From: an uncultured Clostridia bacterium
GTDB taxonomy: Bacteria > Bacillota > Clostridia > UBA1381
DNA length: 21,290 nt
Direction: 5' to 3'
Assembly: GCA_934481375.1 (NCBI GenBank)
Contig: CAKSPN010000011.1
Location: 1-21,290, forward strand
The notes under the pieces were generated by a model. That model did not search any database, was not told the origin of the DNA, and saw only the letters and a list, made by a program, of their open reading frames with translations. Made by a program: the position numbers and the translations under genes. Shown piece by piece: positions 13,285 through 21,290 of this stretch; position 1 is the first letter of the stretch, and each line of letters opens with the position of its first letter.

Positions 13285-14283
13285 ATGATTTGGTATAAAA
13301 ACAATAAAGGCGGAATAGTTATTTCAACAAGAATTCGTCTTGCCAGAAATATAGATTCCGTACCTTTCCCGTCATCATTAAAAGACAAAGAAAAGGTAAC
13401 AAACGATATAAAAAATGCGGTGCTGAAATCAAATTCAACGCTCGCAAACGATTTCGAGTTTATCAACCTCGACAGCCTTTCAAAGCAAAAAAGGCTCTCT
13501 CTTGAAGAAGAACATCTGATAAGTCCGCAGATGCTGGACGGAAACGGCAAGTCGGTTTTGATAAACAAAGACAAAACAATGAGCATTATGCTTATGGAGG
13601 AGGATCACATACGGTTACAGGTTATCCAATCGGGACTTGCGCTCGACGAGGCTTACGAAACCGCAAGCCGGGTAGATGACGTTATCGAGGAAAGTCTGAC
13701 ATACGCATTTGACGAAACGTTCGGCTATCTGACCGCCTGCCCGACAAACGCAGGTACGGGACTCCGTGCGTCGGTTATGATGCATCTGCCGGCGCTTACG
13801 CTTACCAAAAACATCGGCAGAGTGGCAAACGCATCGACAGGCTTCGGTATCGAAGTAAGAGGACTTTACGGCGAAGGCACTGCGGCGGACGGCAATCTGT
13901 ACCAGATTTCCAACCGTGTAACAATGGGTCTTTCCGAAAAGGAAATTCTCGAAAAGCTTAAGGGCGTTGTTCATCAGATAACCGAGATGGAGGAAAAAGC
14001 GAGAAAATCGCTTGAAGAAAACAGCCTTAACGCATTAAGCGACAGGATATTCCGTTCATACGGAATTTTGAAATACGCACGGAGCATCGCATCGGCAGAG
14101 GCGCAGGAGCGCCTGTCGGATATTATGCTCGGAGCGGATATGGGAATAATCAAGCCGGACGGCAAAATTTCGCCGCTCGAATGTATGATTAAATCCGCAC
14201 CGTCACTGATAAGCGGCGGCGAGGAGCTTCCGCCCGAAAAGCGTGATACTTTGCGTGCGGAGTTTATAAGAAACAACATTTAA
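13285..14283 (+). CDS. mcsB: Protein-arginine kinase McsB
   Basis: McsB phosphorylates arginines on damaged proteins and CtsR, marking them for ClpCP. The 332-aa product has the guanidino-kinase fold: ATP-binding STRIRLARN (S14-N22), the MEEDHIRLQV segment, conserved C152 in CPTNAGTGLRASVMMHLP, and RGLYGEG. The C-terminal RDTLRA (320-325) fits the RDxxRA site that binds phosphoarginine for allosteric activation. It is slightly shorter than the roughly 360-aa Bacillus enzyme. AAAGGA precedes the ATG, 17 bp after mcsA. No YwlE-type arginine phosphatase is in the window. Confidence 0.97.
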   Translation: MIWYKNNKGGIVISTRIRLARNIDSVPFPSSLKDKEKVTNDIKNAVLKSNSTLANDFEFINLDSLSKQKRLSLEEEHLISPQMLDGNGKSVLINKDKTMSIMLMEEDHIRLQVIQSGLALDEAYETASRVDDVIEESLTYAFDETFGYLTACPTNAGTGLRASVMMHLPALTLTKNIGRVANASTGFGIEVRGLYGEGTAADGNLYQISNRVTMGLSEKEILEKLKGVVHQITEMEEKARKSLEENSLNALSDRIFRSYGILKYARSIASAEAQERLSDIMLGADMGIIKPDGKISPLECMIKSAPSLISGGEELPPEKRDTLRAEFIRNNI

Positions 14284-14301
14284 ACGAAAGGGGAGATAAT
14301 T

Positions 14302-16752
14302 ATGTTATTTTCAAACTTCACAGAAAAAGCAAGGATTGCAATAAGCGAGGCGCACGAATGTGCGGTTGAGCTGGGACACAACTATATAGGCAGCGAACAT
14401 CTGCTTGCAGGTCTTATCCGTGAGGGCAGCGGCGTTGCCGCAAAGGCTCTCGAAAAAGCCGGTATGACCGAAGAAAAGGTTGTGGATAAAATTAAGGAAT
14501 ATATCGGCAGCGGATCTCCTCTGCCGTCCGAAACGGAGCTGCCGCTTACACCGAGAACAAAAAGAATACTCGAAATAAGCGCATACGAAGCCCGCAGACT
14601 CGGACACAGCTACATCGGCACGGAGCATATATTAATGGCTATTATCCGTGACGGCGACGGCGTTGCGGCAAGAATACTCACCGCCTGCGGAATTAACCTC
14701 AATTCGTTCTACGGCGATACGGTAAATTCCATAGAGGGCAAAGCCGATTTTGAAAGCGGTACGGGCAGCGGCGGCACAAACGCCAATTCGCAGACCCCGA
14801 CGCTTGACCAGTTCGGCAGAGATTTCACCGCTCTTGCAAAAGAGAACAAATTTGACCCTGTTATAGGACGTTCAAAAGAGATTGAGCGTGTTACGCAGAT
14901 ATTGTCGAGACGTACAAAGAACAACCCGTGTCTTATCGGTGAGCCGGGCGTAGGTAAAACGGCGGTAATCGAGGGACTTGCTCAGAAAATTGCGTCGGGC
15001 GACGTTCCGGAGCCGTTAAAGACAAAGCGTCTTGTTTCGGTTGACTTGTCGTCAATGGTTGCGGGCGCAAAGTACAGGGGCGAATTTGAGGAACGTCTTA
15101 AAAAGGTAATAAACGAAGTCCTTGCGGCTAAAAACGTTATCCTGTTTATAGACGAGTTTCACACCATTGTCGGCGCAGGCAGTGCGGAAGGCTCAATGGA
15201 CGCATCGAACATCTTAAAGCCGTTCCTTGCAAGAGGTGAATTGCAGTTAATAGGCGCTACAACGCTTAAAGAATACAAGAAATATATCGAAAAGGACGCT
15301 GCTCTTGAAAGACGTTTCCAGCCTGTAACGGTCGGCGAACCGTCGGTTGACGAAACCGTTCAGATATTAAAGGGCATACGTGACAAATACGAGGCGCACC
15401 ACGGAGTTACAATCACCGACGACGCTCTCGAAGCGGCGGCAAAGCTTTCTTCAAGATATATTACCGACCGTTTCCTCCCCGACAAGGCTATCGACCTGAT
15501 AGACGAGGCGGCGTCAAAGAAACGTCTCGGCTCGCAGACAGAGCCTGACGAGCTTAAGAACAAAGAGGCTCGGCTTGAAGTATTAAAGAGCGAAAAGGAG
15601 GAGGCAATCACCGCACAGGACTTTGAAAAAGCGGCTAAGATACGTGATGAGGAAAAGCTCATTGCAAAAGAAGCTGAGGAATTAAAGAGCCAATGGAAAG
15701 GCAGCGGCACATCATCGGGACTTACGGTAGACGAAAACGATATTGCCGAAATACTTGCCGACTGGACGCACATTCCCGCCGCAAAGCTCAAAGAAGAGGA
15801 AACCGAAAGATTAAAGCATCTTGAGGAAACGCTCCACGCAAGGGTTATAGGTCAGAACGAAGCCGTAACCGCAGTTGCAAAAGCGATAAAGAGAGGCAGA
15901 GCCGGATTAAAAGACCCGAAACGTCCGATAGGTTCGTTCCTGTTTTTAGGTCCTACGGGCGTAGGTAAAACAGAGCTTTCAAAGGCGCTTGCGGAAACAA
16001 TGTTCGGCAGTGAAAACGCTCTTATCAGAATAGATATGTCGGAGTATATGGAAAAGCACGCAGTGTCTAAGTTCATCGGTTCGCCTCCCGGATACGTAGG
16101 ATTTGAGGAGGGCGGTCAGCTGACAGAGAAAATCAGAAAGCACCCGTACTCGGTAATCCTTTTTGATGAAATCGAAAAGGCGCACCCCGATGTATTTAAC
16201 ATTATGCTTCAGATTCTTGATGACGGTATTCTTACGGACGCACAGGGCAGACGCATTGACTTTAAAAACACGGTTATTATAATGACGTCAAACCTCGGCG
16301 CAAAGGAGATACTCGGCAAGGTAGGCTCAAAGCTCGGATTCGGCAAAGAGGACGACGAGAACGGCGAGGAAAAGAGCGAACACGAAAAGATTAAAGAAAA
16401 AGTTATGGCTGAAGTAAAACGTACTTTCAAGCCCGAGTTCATCAACAGAATTGACGAAATCATCGTATTCGACAGACTTACCGAGGACGACATCAAGAAG
16501 ATTGCAAGGCTTATGCTCAAATCGCTTGAAGCACGGCTTAAGGAGAATGAAATCACCGTAGCGTTTACCGATGCGGCGGTTGAAAAGATTGCTAAGGAGG
16601 GTTTTGACCCAACTTACGGCGCAAGACCGTTAAGACGTGTTATACAGACGCAGATTGAGGATATGCTCTCGGAGGAAATCATTGACGGTGATATTAAGCC
16701 GGGAAGCAGCGTTACGGTTGACGCCGAGGACGGCAAATTTATTGTAAAATAA
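14302..16752 (+). CDS. clpC: ATP-dependent Clp protease ATPase subunit ClpC
   Basis: ClpC is the Hsp100 unfoldase that feeds ClpP with substrates marked by phosphoarginine or brought by adaptors. The 816-aa product has two N-terminal Clp-N repeats (about 1-150: ELGHNYIGSEHLLAGLI and RLGHSYIGTEHILMAII), AAA+ domain 1 with Walker A GEPGVGKT (213-220) and LFIDEFHT, an UVR-type middle domain (about 421-456), and AAA+ domain 2 with Walker A GPTGVGKT (550-557) and VILFDEIEKAH, plus a C-terminal D2-small domain. Length is normal. It is the last gene of the CtsR operon, 18 bp after mcsB, with AGGGGAG as ribosome binding site. Confidence 0.98.
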   Translation: MLFSNFTEKARIAISEAHECAVELGHNYIGSEHLLAGLIREGSGVAAKALEKAGMTEEKVVDKIKEYIGSGSPLPSETELPLTPRTKRILEISAYEARRLGHSYIGTEHILMAIIRDGDGVAARILTACGINLNSFYGDTVNSIEGKADFESGTGSGGTNANSQTPTLDQFGRDFTALAKENKFDPVIGRSKEIERVTQILSRRTKNNPCLIGEPGVGKTAVIEGLAQKIASGDVPEPLKTKRLVSVDLSSMVAGAKYRGEFEERLKKVINEVLAAKNVILFIDEFHTIVGAGSAEGSMDASNILKPFLARGELQLIGATTLKEYKKYIEKDAALERRFQPVTVGEPSVDETVQILKGIRDKYEAHHGVTITDDALEAAAKLSSRYITDRFLPDKAIDLIDEAASKKRLGSQTEPDELKNKEARLEVLKSEKEEAITAQDFEKAAKIRDEEKLIAKEAEELKSQWKGSGTSSGLTVDENDIAEILADWTHIPAAKLKEEETERLKHLEETLHARVIGQNEAVTAVAKAIKRGRAGLKDPKRPIGSFLFLGPTGVGKTELSKALAETMFGSENALIRIDMSEYMEKHAVSKFIGSPPGYVGFEEGGQLTEKIRKHPYSVILFDEIEKAHPDVFNIMLQILDDGILTDAQGRRIDFKNTVIIMTSNLGAKEILGKVGSKLGFGKEDDENGEEKSEHEKIKEKVMAEVKRTFKPEFINRIDEIIVFDRLTEDDIKKIARLMLKSLEARLKENEITVAFTDAAVEKIAKEGFDPTYGARPLRRVIQTQIEDMLSEEIIDGDIKPGSSVTVDAEDGKFIVK

Positions 16753-16762
16753 AATGTTCGGA

Positions 16763-16840
16763 CGGCACGCCGTAGGGCAGGGGCTTGCTCCTGCCGAAAC
16801 GCATACCATATGGGACAGCGTTTTGGGTTGATATGTTTGC
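16763..16840. repeat. Palindromic intergenic element, copy 3 (inverted module A)
   Basis: Just after clpC lies CGGC/GCCG (16763-16772), then GGCAGGGGCTTGCTCCTGCC (16776-16795), which is module A in the opposite orientation to 4044 and 5046. Next come AAACGC (16797-16802) and GCGTTT (16818-16823) as another inverted pair, and GGGTTGATAT, a remnant of module B. It precedes the clpC terminator. Confidence 0.72.
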
Positions 16841-16850
16841 ATATAACACA

Positions 16851-16893
16851 AACCCCCTCTGCGGAAAAATTCCGCAGAGGGGGTTCTTTTTTA
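16851..16893 (+). terminator. Intrinsic terminator of the clpC operon
   Basis: A perfect 16-bp stem, AACCCCCTCTGCGGAA (16851-16866) with its complement at 16870-16885 and an AAA loop, is followed by CTTTTTT. The convergent DHHW gene ends 28 bp away. Confidence 0.95.
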
Positions 16894-16912
16894 GGGAATG
16901 GGAAACAATCCC

Positions 16913-18028
16913 CTATTCCAATGTTGCTATATCGCTGCTTTCGGCTATACTGCTTATCCCGTACAGGAACAGCGCCCTGTCATAGCCTTTCTCCTTTGCA
17001 AGCTCCGACACAGACTCATGATAATACCGCAAATCAACCATATCCACCTCGCTGTAATGGTTCACCAGAAACGGCACAAAGCACTGCGCAAAGCTGTCCT
17101 TTATTACCAACAGCTTATCCCCGTCGGGATTGCCGTTGTTTATTATTTCCTCTATGGCGTGGTTCCCGTCAAGATAGACGGGGTATTTATCCGGCTCGGA
17201 CAAATGATGCATAAAAAACATTCTGCTGCTGACGTTCTCCTCGCCGTCAATATTCATCGTGACATCATACGGATAATCCCACAGCTCTATCGTATCGGCT
17301 CTCTCACGCCACAGAGCGCTCTTTGAATACGCCGTACCGTAAAAGCCGTCATACGCCGTTTTATCAAATTCCCAAAGCGGCTCATAGCCTATCTCTTTGC
17401 AATACTCGACATATGCGTTGTACGCACCGTTTTCCGTCCAGTGGTGATCCGTTTTATAATAAAGCTGTACCTCGTCCTTATCCTTTAAAAACGCCTTTTC
17501 AATATCCACATACCCTATTACCGCCTCGGACTCCTTATGCACGTAATCTATTATTTCGCTGTCACGGTACTCCATATGGTTTTTCGGAAGCTTGTCCGAC
17601 ATAATATATCCCTTGCTCGGCGCTATCATAAGCGTTGACGGTATGCCCGTATTTTGCGTAAACTCCGTCATGGCGGCGATATTTGCGTTTATCTTATTAT
17701 AATCCGCCTTTACCGGCACGCCGATAAGATAGCCGTCCTCACCCTTGTACACTCCGTTTGCGCCGTTTCTGCCCGTATACAGAGCAGTGTATGCGTTTAC
17801 GGCGGTAAGCTCGTCACGCAGAGGGAAATGGTCGGTCAGATACGTTTCCGTATCCTTTTCAAATTTTCCGCTCAGCACATTTTTGACCGATAATTCCGGC
17901 GCTTTTGCAAGCGTGCGCTTTTCATTCACCGAAATCTGCGCCTTGGGCAGCAAAAACAAACCTGCCGGAGCAGAAAACAAAAACGCAATAAATATAATCA
18001 AAAGCACCTTATCACGAAATTTAGACAC
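16913..18028 (-). CDS. DHHW-family (AlgJ/AlgX-like) exported protein
   Basis: The 371-aa product has an N-terminal membrane anchor or uncleaved signal (about residues 8-27), so the rest is outside. The signature TDHHWTENGAY (D194, H195, H196, W197) is that of DHHW proteins, SGNH-like relatives of alginate acetylation proteins AlgJ and AlgX. A serine in VIKDSFAQCF (S312) is the likely nucleophile. It would move acyl groups, delivered across the membrane by the MBOAT protein, onto a surface polymer. The start is GTG with GAGGTG 7 nt upstream, 14 bp after the MBOAT stop. It is the last gene of the cluster. The family is firm; the polymer is unknown. Confidence 0.9.
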   Translation of the reverse strand: MSKFRDKVLLIIFIAFLFSAPAGLFLLPKAQISVNEKRTLAKAPELSVKNVLSGKFEKDTETYLTDHFPLRDELTAVNAYTALYTGRNGANGVYKGEDGYLIGVPVKADYNKINANIAAMTEFTQNTGIPSTLMIAPSKGYIMSDKLPKNHMEYRDSEIIDYVHKESEAVIGYVDIEKAFLKDKDEVQLYYKTDHHWTENGAYNAYVEYCKEIGYEPLWEFDKTAYDGFYGTAYSKSALWRERADTIELWDYPYDVTMNIDGEENVSSRMFFMHHLSEPDKYPVYLDGNHAIEEIINNGNPDGDKLLVIKDSFAQCFVPFLVNHYSEVDMVDLRYYHESVSELAKEKGYDRALFLYGISSIAESSDIATLE

Positions 18029-18042
18029 TTAATAACACCTCA

Positions 18043-19437
18043 TTAAAATCTGAAATACAAAAACGGATTATAGCTGTCGTTCACGAGCGACGCCGTGCAC
18101 ATAAAGAGCAGTGCGCACACAACGAGTATCTCAAACAGAGCGGTCCATTTTTGGTTTCTTATACGGCTGTACACGTTCCTCCACAGCGGAACGCACGCAA
18201 GCGCCGACACGGCAAGCAGAGGAGCATACGATTTTACAAGGCTCATAACATCTGCGCCGGCAAAAAATCCGCCCGAGCCGAACATCTGCATAATATACGA
18301 ATTAAGCACTCCGAAATCCTCAAAGCAAAACAGCGCCCAACCGAGCATTATGAAAAACAGCGCATATATATGCCGAAAAACGGACGGCAGATGCGAAAGC
18401 GCCTTGCCGTACACATATTTTTCAAGCACAAGCAAAACAAAGTAATACACGCCCCACAGCACAAAATTAAAGCTTGCGCCGTGCCACAGACCCGTAAGCG
18501 CCCACACAACGAACAGATTGAATATGCATCTGCCCGTTTTACAGCGATTTCCGCCGAGCGGTATATACACGTAATCCCTAAACCAACTGCTCAACGATAT
18601 GTGCCATCTGCGCCAAAAGTCTGTTATACTCTTTGAAATGTACGGATAATTGAAATTCTCCACAAATTCAAAGCCGAACATTCTGCCGAGACCTATCGCC
18701 ATATCGGAATATCCCGAAAAGTCAAAATATATTTGCAATGAGAACGCCGCAATGCCCGTCCATGCGCCGACTGCGCCCATATTCGGCATTTCACGCAATG
18801 TATCCCACAAAAATCCCATCTGATTTGCCAAAAGCACCTTTTTTGCAAGACCTATCGCAAACCGCTTTATTCCCGATGCGAATTTCGATACGGTTTCCTC
18901 TCTTGAAACAAGCTGTTTTGCAATATCGCTGTAGCGGACAATCGGACCTGCTATCAGCTGGGGAAAGAATGACACATATGTACCGAAATTTATTATATTT
19001 TTTTGAGCCTTTACGTCCTTTCGGTAAACGTCTATCGTGTACGAAAGCGTCTGGAACGTATAGAATGAAATACCTATCGGCAGTGCAAGCTTTATTTTCG
19101 GGAGCATTGCCAAAAACGGAAGTTTTCTCAAAATATCGGTCAGGAAACCGGCATACTTGAACACGCCCAAAAGACCCAGGCTTATTATTAAATCGAAAAT
19201 TAAGAACGTCTTTGCAAGACGTTCTTTACTGCGGTATTTTTCAATCAGTATTCCGAATATATAATTCACCAGTACGGACACCGCCATAACCAGTATGAGT
19301 ACCGGCTCTCCCCAGCCGTAAAAAACAACGTTTACAAGCAGGAGAAAGAAGTTTCTGCATTTGTGCGGAAGCATATAGTATCCGATAAGCACCGCCGGCA
19401 GATACAGAAACAGAAATAAAAGACTTGAAAAGTACAA
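18043..19437 (-). CDS. MBOAT O-acyltransferase (AlgI/PatA-like)
   Basis: The 464-aa polytopic membrane protein passes acyl groups across the membrane for O-acylation of an extracellular polymer. It begins MYFSSLLFLFLYLPAVL, the usual AlgI-type start. Key segments are FSGYSDMAIGLGRMFGF, then YPYISKSITDFWRRWHISLS with conserved H279, and GLWHGASFNF with the invariant MBOAT histidine H319. About ten hydrophobic segments are visible. The initiator is TTG, 7 nt after GGGGTG; family alignment of the first residues supports it. It lies 15 bp after the DUF4358 stop and 14 bp before the DHHW gene, so these are one operon. DltB is less likely because no dltA, dltC or dltD is present. Confidence 0.94.
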   Translation of the reverse strand: MYFSSLLFLFLYLPAVLIGYYMLPHKCRNFFLLLVNVVFYGWGEPVLILVMAVSVLVNYIFGILIEKYRSKERLAKTFLIFDLIISLGLLGVFKYAGFLTDILRKLPFLAMLPKIKLALPIGISFYTFQTLSYTIDVYRKDVKAQKNIINFGTYVSFFPQLIAGPIVRYSDIAKQLVSREETVSKFASGIKRFAIGLAKKVLLANQMGFLWDTLREMPNMGAVGAWTGIAAFSLQIYFDFSGYSDMAIGLGRMFGFEFVENFNYPYISKSITDFWRRWHISLSSWFRDYVYIPLGGNRCKTGRCIFNLFVVWALTGLWHGASFNFVLWGVYYFVLLVLEKYVYGKALSHLPSVFRHIYALFFIMLGWALFCFEDFGVLNSYIMQMFGSGGFFAGADVMSLVKSYAPLLAVSALACVPLWRNVYSRIRNQKWTALFEILVVCALLFMCTASLVNDSYNPFLYFRF

Positions 19438-19452
19438 GTACTGACACCCCTA

Positions 19453-19911
19453 TTATTTTAAATTTTGTTTTATTATTTCCTGTGCCTTTGCGCTGTCCTT
19501 TGACACAACCATAACGGCATAATCGCCGTACACCGCCGTGAATGCGTCCTCAAGCTTGGGCATTTCGTCGGCATTGTAATCGGCGTATACTTTTTTTTGA
19601 GCGTCGATATGGTTTAAAAACGATTTTTCGACATTTTCCGCCGCCTGTGACGAAACTGCCTTTATGATAACGATTTCGTCCACAACCGCTCTCGTTCCTG
19701 AATAAGCCGTACATTCCGCAACGTCCTCTGCGGACACCGCAACACGCTTTTCCGCAACGGAGGGCTTTACCTCGGAGAGATTTTCGTCAAAAATCCCTGC
19801 CGACATAAGGCTTGCCGCCGCCGAGGCGCCGTCAAGCTGTTTTGCCGTTCCGCACGATACGCACAGCGCACACATAACCGCACACAAAAATGCGCATAAA
19901 ATTTTTCGCAT
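19453..19911 (-). CDS. DUF4358 family lipoprotein
   Basis: The 152-aa product starts MRKILCAFLCAVMCALCVSC, a cysteine-rich signal peptide ending in a probable though imperfect lipobox (CVSC). The mature part fits DUF4358: a GIFDENL segment, a central region ending in DEIVIIKAVSSQ, and KLEDAFTAVYGDYAVMVVSKD near the C-terminus. The family is found in Clostridia, often beside acyltransferase genes, and its role is unknown. GGGAGGAAA precedes the ATG, and the gene lies 17 bp after the SGNH gene and 15 bp before the MBOAT gene. Placement suggests an accessory of the surface acylation system. Confidence 0.87.
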   Translation of the reverse strand: MRKILCAFLCAVMCALCVSCGTAKQLDGASAAASLMSAGIFDENLSEVKPSVAEKRVAVSAEDVAECTAYSGTRAVVDEIVIIKAVSSQAAENVEKSFLNHIDAQKKVYADYNADEMPKLEDAFTAVYGDYAVMVVSKDSAKAQEIIKQNLK

Positions 19912-19928
19912 AAGTCTGTTTCCTCCCG

Positions 19929-21050
19929 TTAATCAAGCGATTTTGCGGGAGCCTTTGTTGAACTGCTGCCCGATGAATTACCCGATGATGAACTGCTGTT
20001 ACTTGATGATGAGCCGCTTGACGAGGAAGAATTGCCCGATGAGGAAGAATTCTTTCCGCTTGATGAGGAGCTTCCGCTTGACGAGGACTTACCTGAAGAA
20101 GATGATGAACTTCCGCTCGAACTTCCCGAAGATGAACCGCTGCTGCTTGATGATGAGCCGCTTGACGAACTTCCCGACGAGGAGGACGATGACGAGGATT
20201 TACCGCTTGACGAGGTTATACTGTCAACCGTTTCGTCATCATAGTTTTTCTGAATATATATAAGACACTTCTTGTAGTACTCGTTTCCGAAATGTATTCC
20301 GTCCGTTGCCGCACCCTTGGGGAGAACGCCGTTCTCGTCCGCACAGGCATTGTAGATATTACAGTAAACAACCTTCTGGTCGCTTGCTATCTGCTTTATA
20401 AGCTTATTGATTTTTATAATGTTCTCATTTGTTTCACCGTCCGCGCCGACATTTGAAACCTCCTCGGTTATGGGCGTTACGGAGAGAAGATATATTGTTG
20501 CCTCCGGCTGATACTGCTTTGCTTTCTTGACAATTCTCGTGTACTCGTCAATAAACGTCTGCGTATTGCTCCAGCCGAGCTCGTTCTCGCCGAACATAAG
20601 GAACACCTTTTTATACACCTTTGTCGAATTGAGTTCCTCTATTACGGGCGCTGTTCCGTTTTCGGTAGAGTCGGTGAAGGCGGTTTTTACGTTAAGACCC
20701 ACCTTGCCGAAATAATCGGCGCCGTCAACCAAATCATAGATAACCATTCCCTCGATAAAAGAGTTACCCAAAAATGCCGAATCCTCAAAATATGTCTGAT
20801 CTATTCCCGATTTATCCGTTGCAATGGGGGTGGGACTCGGTGAGGGCGACATACTTGCCTGCGCATTTTTCTCGGCTCTTTTTGCCGCAATTCCCTTTAC
20901 GCAGCTGCTTATTCCGAAAACCACAAGCGCAATTACAAGCAAGCAAAAAACAGCGGCTATGCATCGATTTTTAAAAATCTGCTTCTTTCTGCGCTCCGCC
21001 TTTCTTTTTTGTATTTCTTCCATTCTCGCCTTATGGCTTTCTGTATCCAT
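19929..21050 (-). CDS. Membrane-anchored SGNH/GDSL hydrolase with serine-rich tail
   Basis: The 373-aa product has a short basic cytosolic start, a membrane helix (about residues 29-47), a PSPSPTP linker, and an SGNH domain of about residues 81-270. Block I is FLGNSFIEG with nucleophile S97, block III is MFGENELGWS with N156, and block V is TDGIHFG with D250 and H253, so the triad is intact. From about residue 279 to the end the protein is nearly all Ser and Gly, with a few Lys and Asn. It may act as an esterase or acyltransferase on cell-wall carbohydrate. It is the first gene of the surface cluster, behind its own promoter, with AGGGGGAAA as ribosome binding site. Confidence 0.9.
   Translation of the reverse strand: MDTESHKARMEEIQKRKAERRKKQIFKNRCIAAVFCLLVIALVVFGISSCVKGIAAKRAEKNAQASMSPSPSPTPIATDKSGIDQTYFEDSAFLGNSFIEGMVIYDLVDGADYFGKVGLNVKTAFTDSTENGTAPVIEELNSTKVYKKVFLMFGENELGWSNTQTFIDEYTRIVKKAKQYQPEATIYLLSVTPITEEVSNVGADGETNENIIKINKLIKQIASDQKVVYCNIYNACADENGVLPKGAATDGIHFGNEYYKKCLIYIQKNYDDETVDSITSSSGKSSSSSSSSGSSSSGSSSSSSGSSSGSSSGSSSSSSGKSSSSGSSSSSGKNSSSSGNSSSSSGSSSSNSSSSSGNSSGSSSTKAPAKSLD
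19950..20215 (-). repeat. Low-complexity Ser/Gly coding repeat
   Basis: About 90 codons of the SGNH gene are short runs of serine broken by glycine, written with mixed TCA, TCC, TCG and AGC codons. The mix of codons suggests selection on the protein rather than recent slippage of a single triplet. Such tails often act as flexible cell-wall spacers or glycosylation sites. Confidence 0.85.
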
Positions 21051-21080
21051 TGCTTTTCCCCCTAATATTTTATATATAAT

Positions 21081-21109
21081 ACAATATCACGAATTCGGTT
21101 TATAGTCAA
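21081..21109 (-). promoter_or_regulatory. Sigma-A promoter of the surface acylation cluster
   Basis: On the minus strand TTGACT (21104-21109), a 17-bp spacer and TATTGT (21081-21086) lie about 30 nt before the SGNH start codon. Confidence 0.65.
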
Positions 21110-21140
21110 GATGTTTTGGAAATTTTCTGACAATTTTCGA

Positions 21141-21161
21141 CGAAAAACCGTCTGTTTTTCG
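21141..21161 (-). terminator. Possible weak terminator hairpin after the edge gene
   Basis: CGAAAAAC pairs perfectly with GTTTTTCG over a 5-nt loop, shortly after the stop codon at 21171. It lacks a clear T run beyond the stem, so it may only protect the 3' end. Confidence 0.4.
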
Positions 21162-21170
21162 CCCGGTAAT

Positions 21171-21290
21171 TTATGTAAGCTCAAAATATAAGGAAAACTT
21201 TTTAAATATCGGATAAATTTCAAAAATACGGTCGTACAATTTGCAGAAAAATCCTATCAGCGAGCCGTTCGCCAAAGCGATAATCAAAGT
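21171..21290 (-). CDS. 3' end of an unidentified gene, cut by the right edge
   Basis: The last 39 codons of an open frame enter from the right edge and stop at TAA (21171-21173). The peptide begins with a hydrophobic stretch (TLIIALANGSLIGFF) and ends with an aromatic and basic part (KKFSLYFELT), which looks like a real protein C-terminus, perhaps of a membrane protein. It is too short to name. A small hairpin follows the stop, which supports a gene end. It could still be a chance open frame. Confidence 0.5.
   Translation of the reverse strand, partial: TLIIALANGSLIGFFCKLYDRIFEIYPIFKKFSLYFELT

Noticed and set aside
18043..19437. DltB (D-alanylation of teichoic acid)
   Set aside because: No dltA, dltC or dltD neighbour is present, whereas a DHHW protein and an SGNH protein are, which fits an AlgI-type system better.
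20032..20244. Acidic plus-strand open frame opposite the serine tail
   Set aside because: The repeating Asp/Glu/Leu pattern is simply the antisense of the serine codons in the SGNH gene.

Overview
The window looks like chromosomal DNA of a low-to-mid GC Bacillota, class Clostridia, probably a gut-type species. The evidence is consensus sigma-A promoters, AGGAGG-type ribosome binding sites, a ctsR-mcsA-mcsB-clpC operon, a tetrahydrofolate riboswitch, and small families typical of Clostridia (DUF4250, DUF4358, DUF5067). Genus is not assigned. No rRNA, tRNA, CRISPR array, transposase or phage gene was seen.

Layout. (1) 1-1629, minus strand: a lipoprotein, a DUF4250 mini-protein and a CYTH-domain protein cut by the left edge. 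A 394-bp gap between the last two is almost filled by three tandem copies of a 105-bp unit. (2) 1779-3912, plus strand: a HAD phosphatase and 4-alpha-glucanotransferase (malQ) behind a consensus promoter, ending at a strong terminator. (3) 4159-5838, minus strand: two paralogous single-pass membrane proteins with helical repeats, each followed by the same ordered set of palindromic intergenic elements. (4) 5998-7301, minus strand: an ECF sigma factor and its putative anti-sigma factor, overlapping by ATGA. (5) 7431-8564, minus strand: a PRPP synthetase. (6) 8697-12214, minus strand: a folate operon with promoter, THF riboswitch, folC fused to an HD phosphohydrolase domain, folP, and a folB-folK fusion. 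(7) 12366-16893, plus strand: promoter, CtsR operator, ctsR, a short mcsA, mcsB, clpC and terminator. (8) 16913-21109, minus strand: an exported SGNH protein with a serine-rich tail, a DUF4358 lipoprotein, an MBOAT acyltransferase and a DHHW protein, together resembling a cell-surface O-acylation system. (9) 21171-21290: the 3' end of another minus-strand gene.

How the genes work together. The riboswitch ties the folate genes to THF level, and the fused HD domain is a candidate for the often unassigned pterin phosphatase step. CtsR, McsA, McsB and ClpC form the protein-arginine phosphorylation and degradation system, repressed through the CtsR box at its own promoter. The SGNH/DUF4358/MBOAT/DHHW set has the parts of an alginate-acetylation-like pathway without an obvious known polymer. 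The least explained items are the 105-bp tandem repeat, the palindromic elements, the FolC-HD fusion, the paralogous repeat proteins and the DUF4358-containing acylation cluster.
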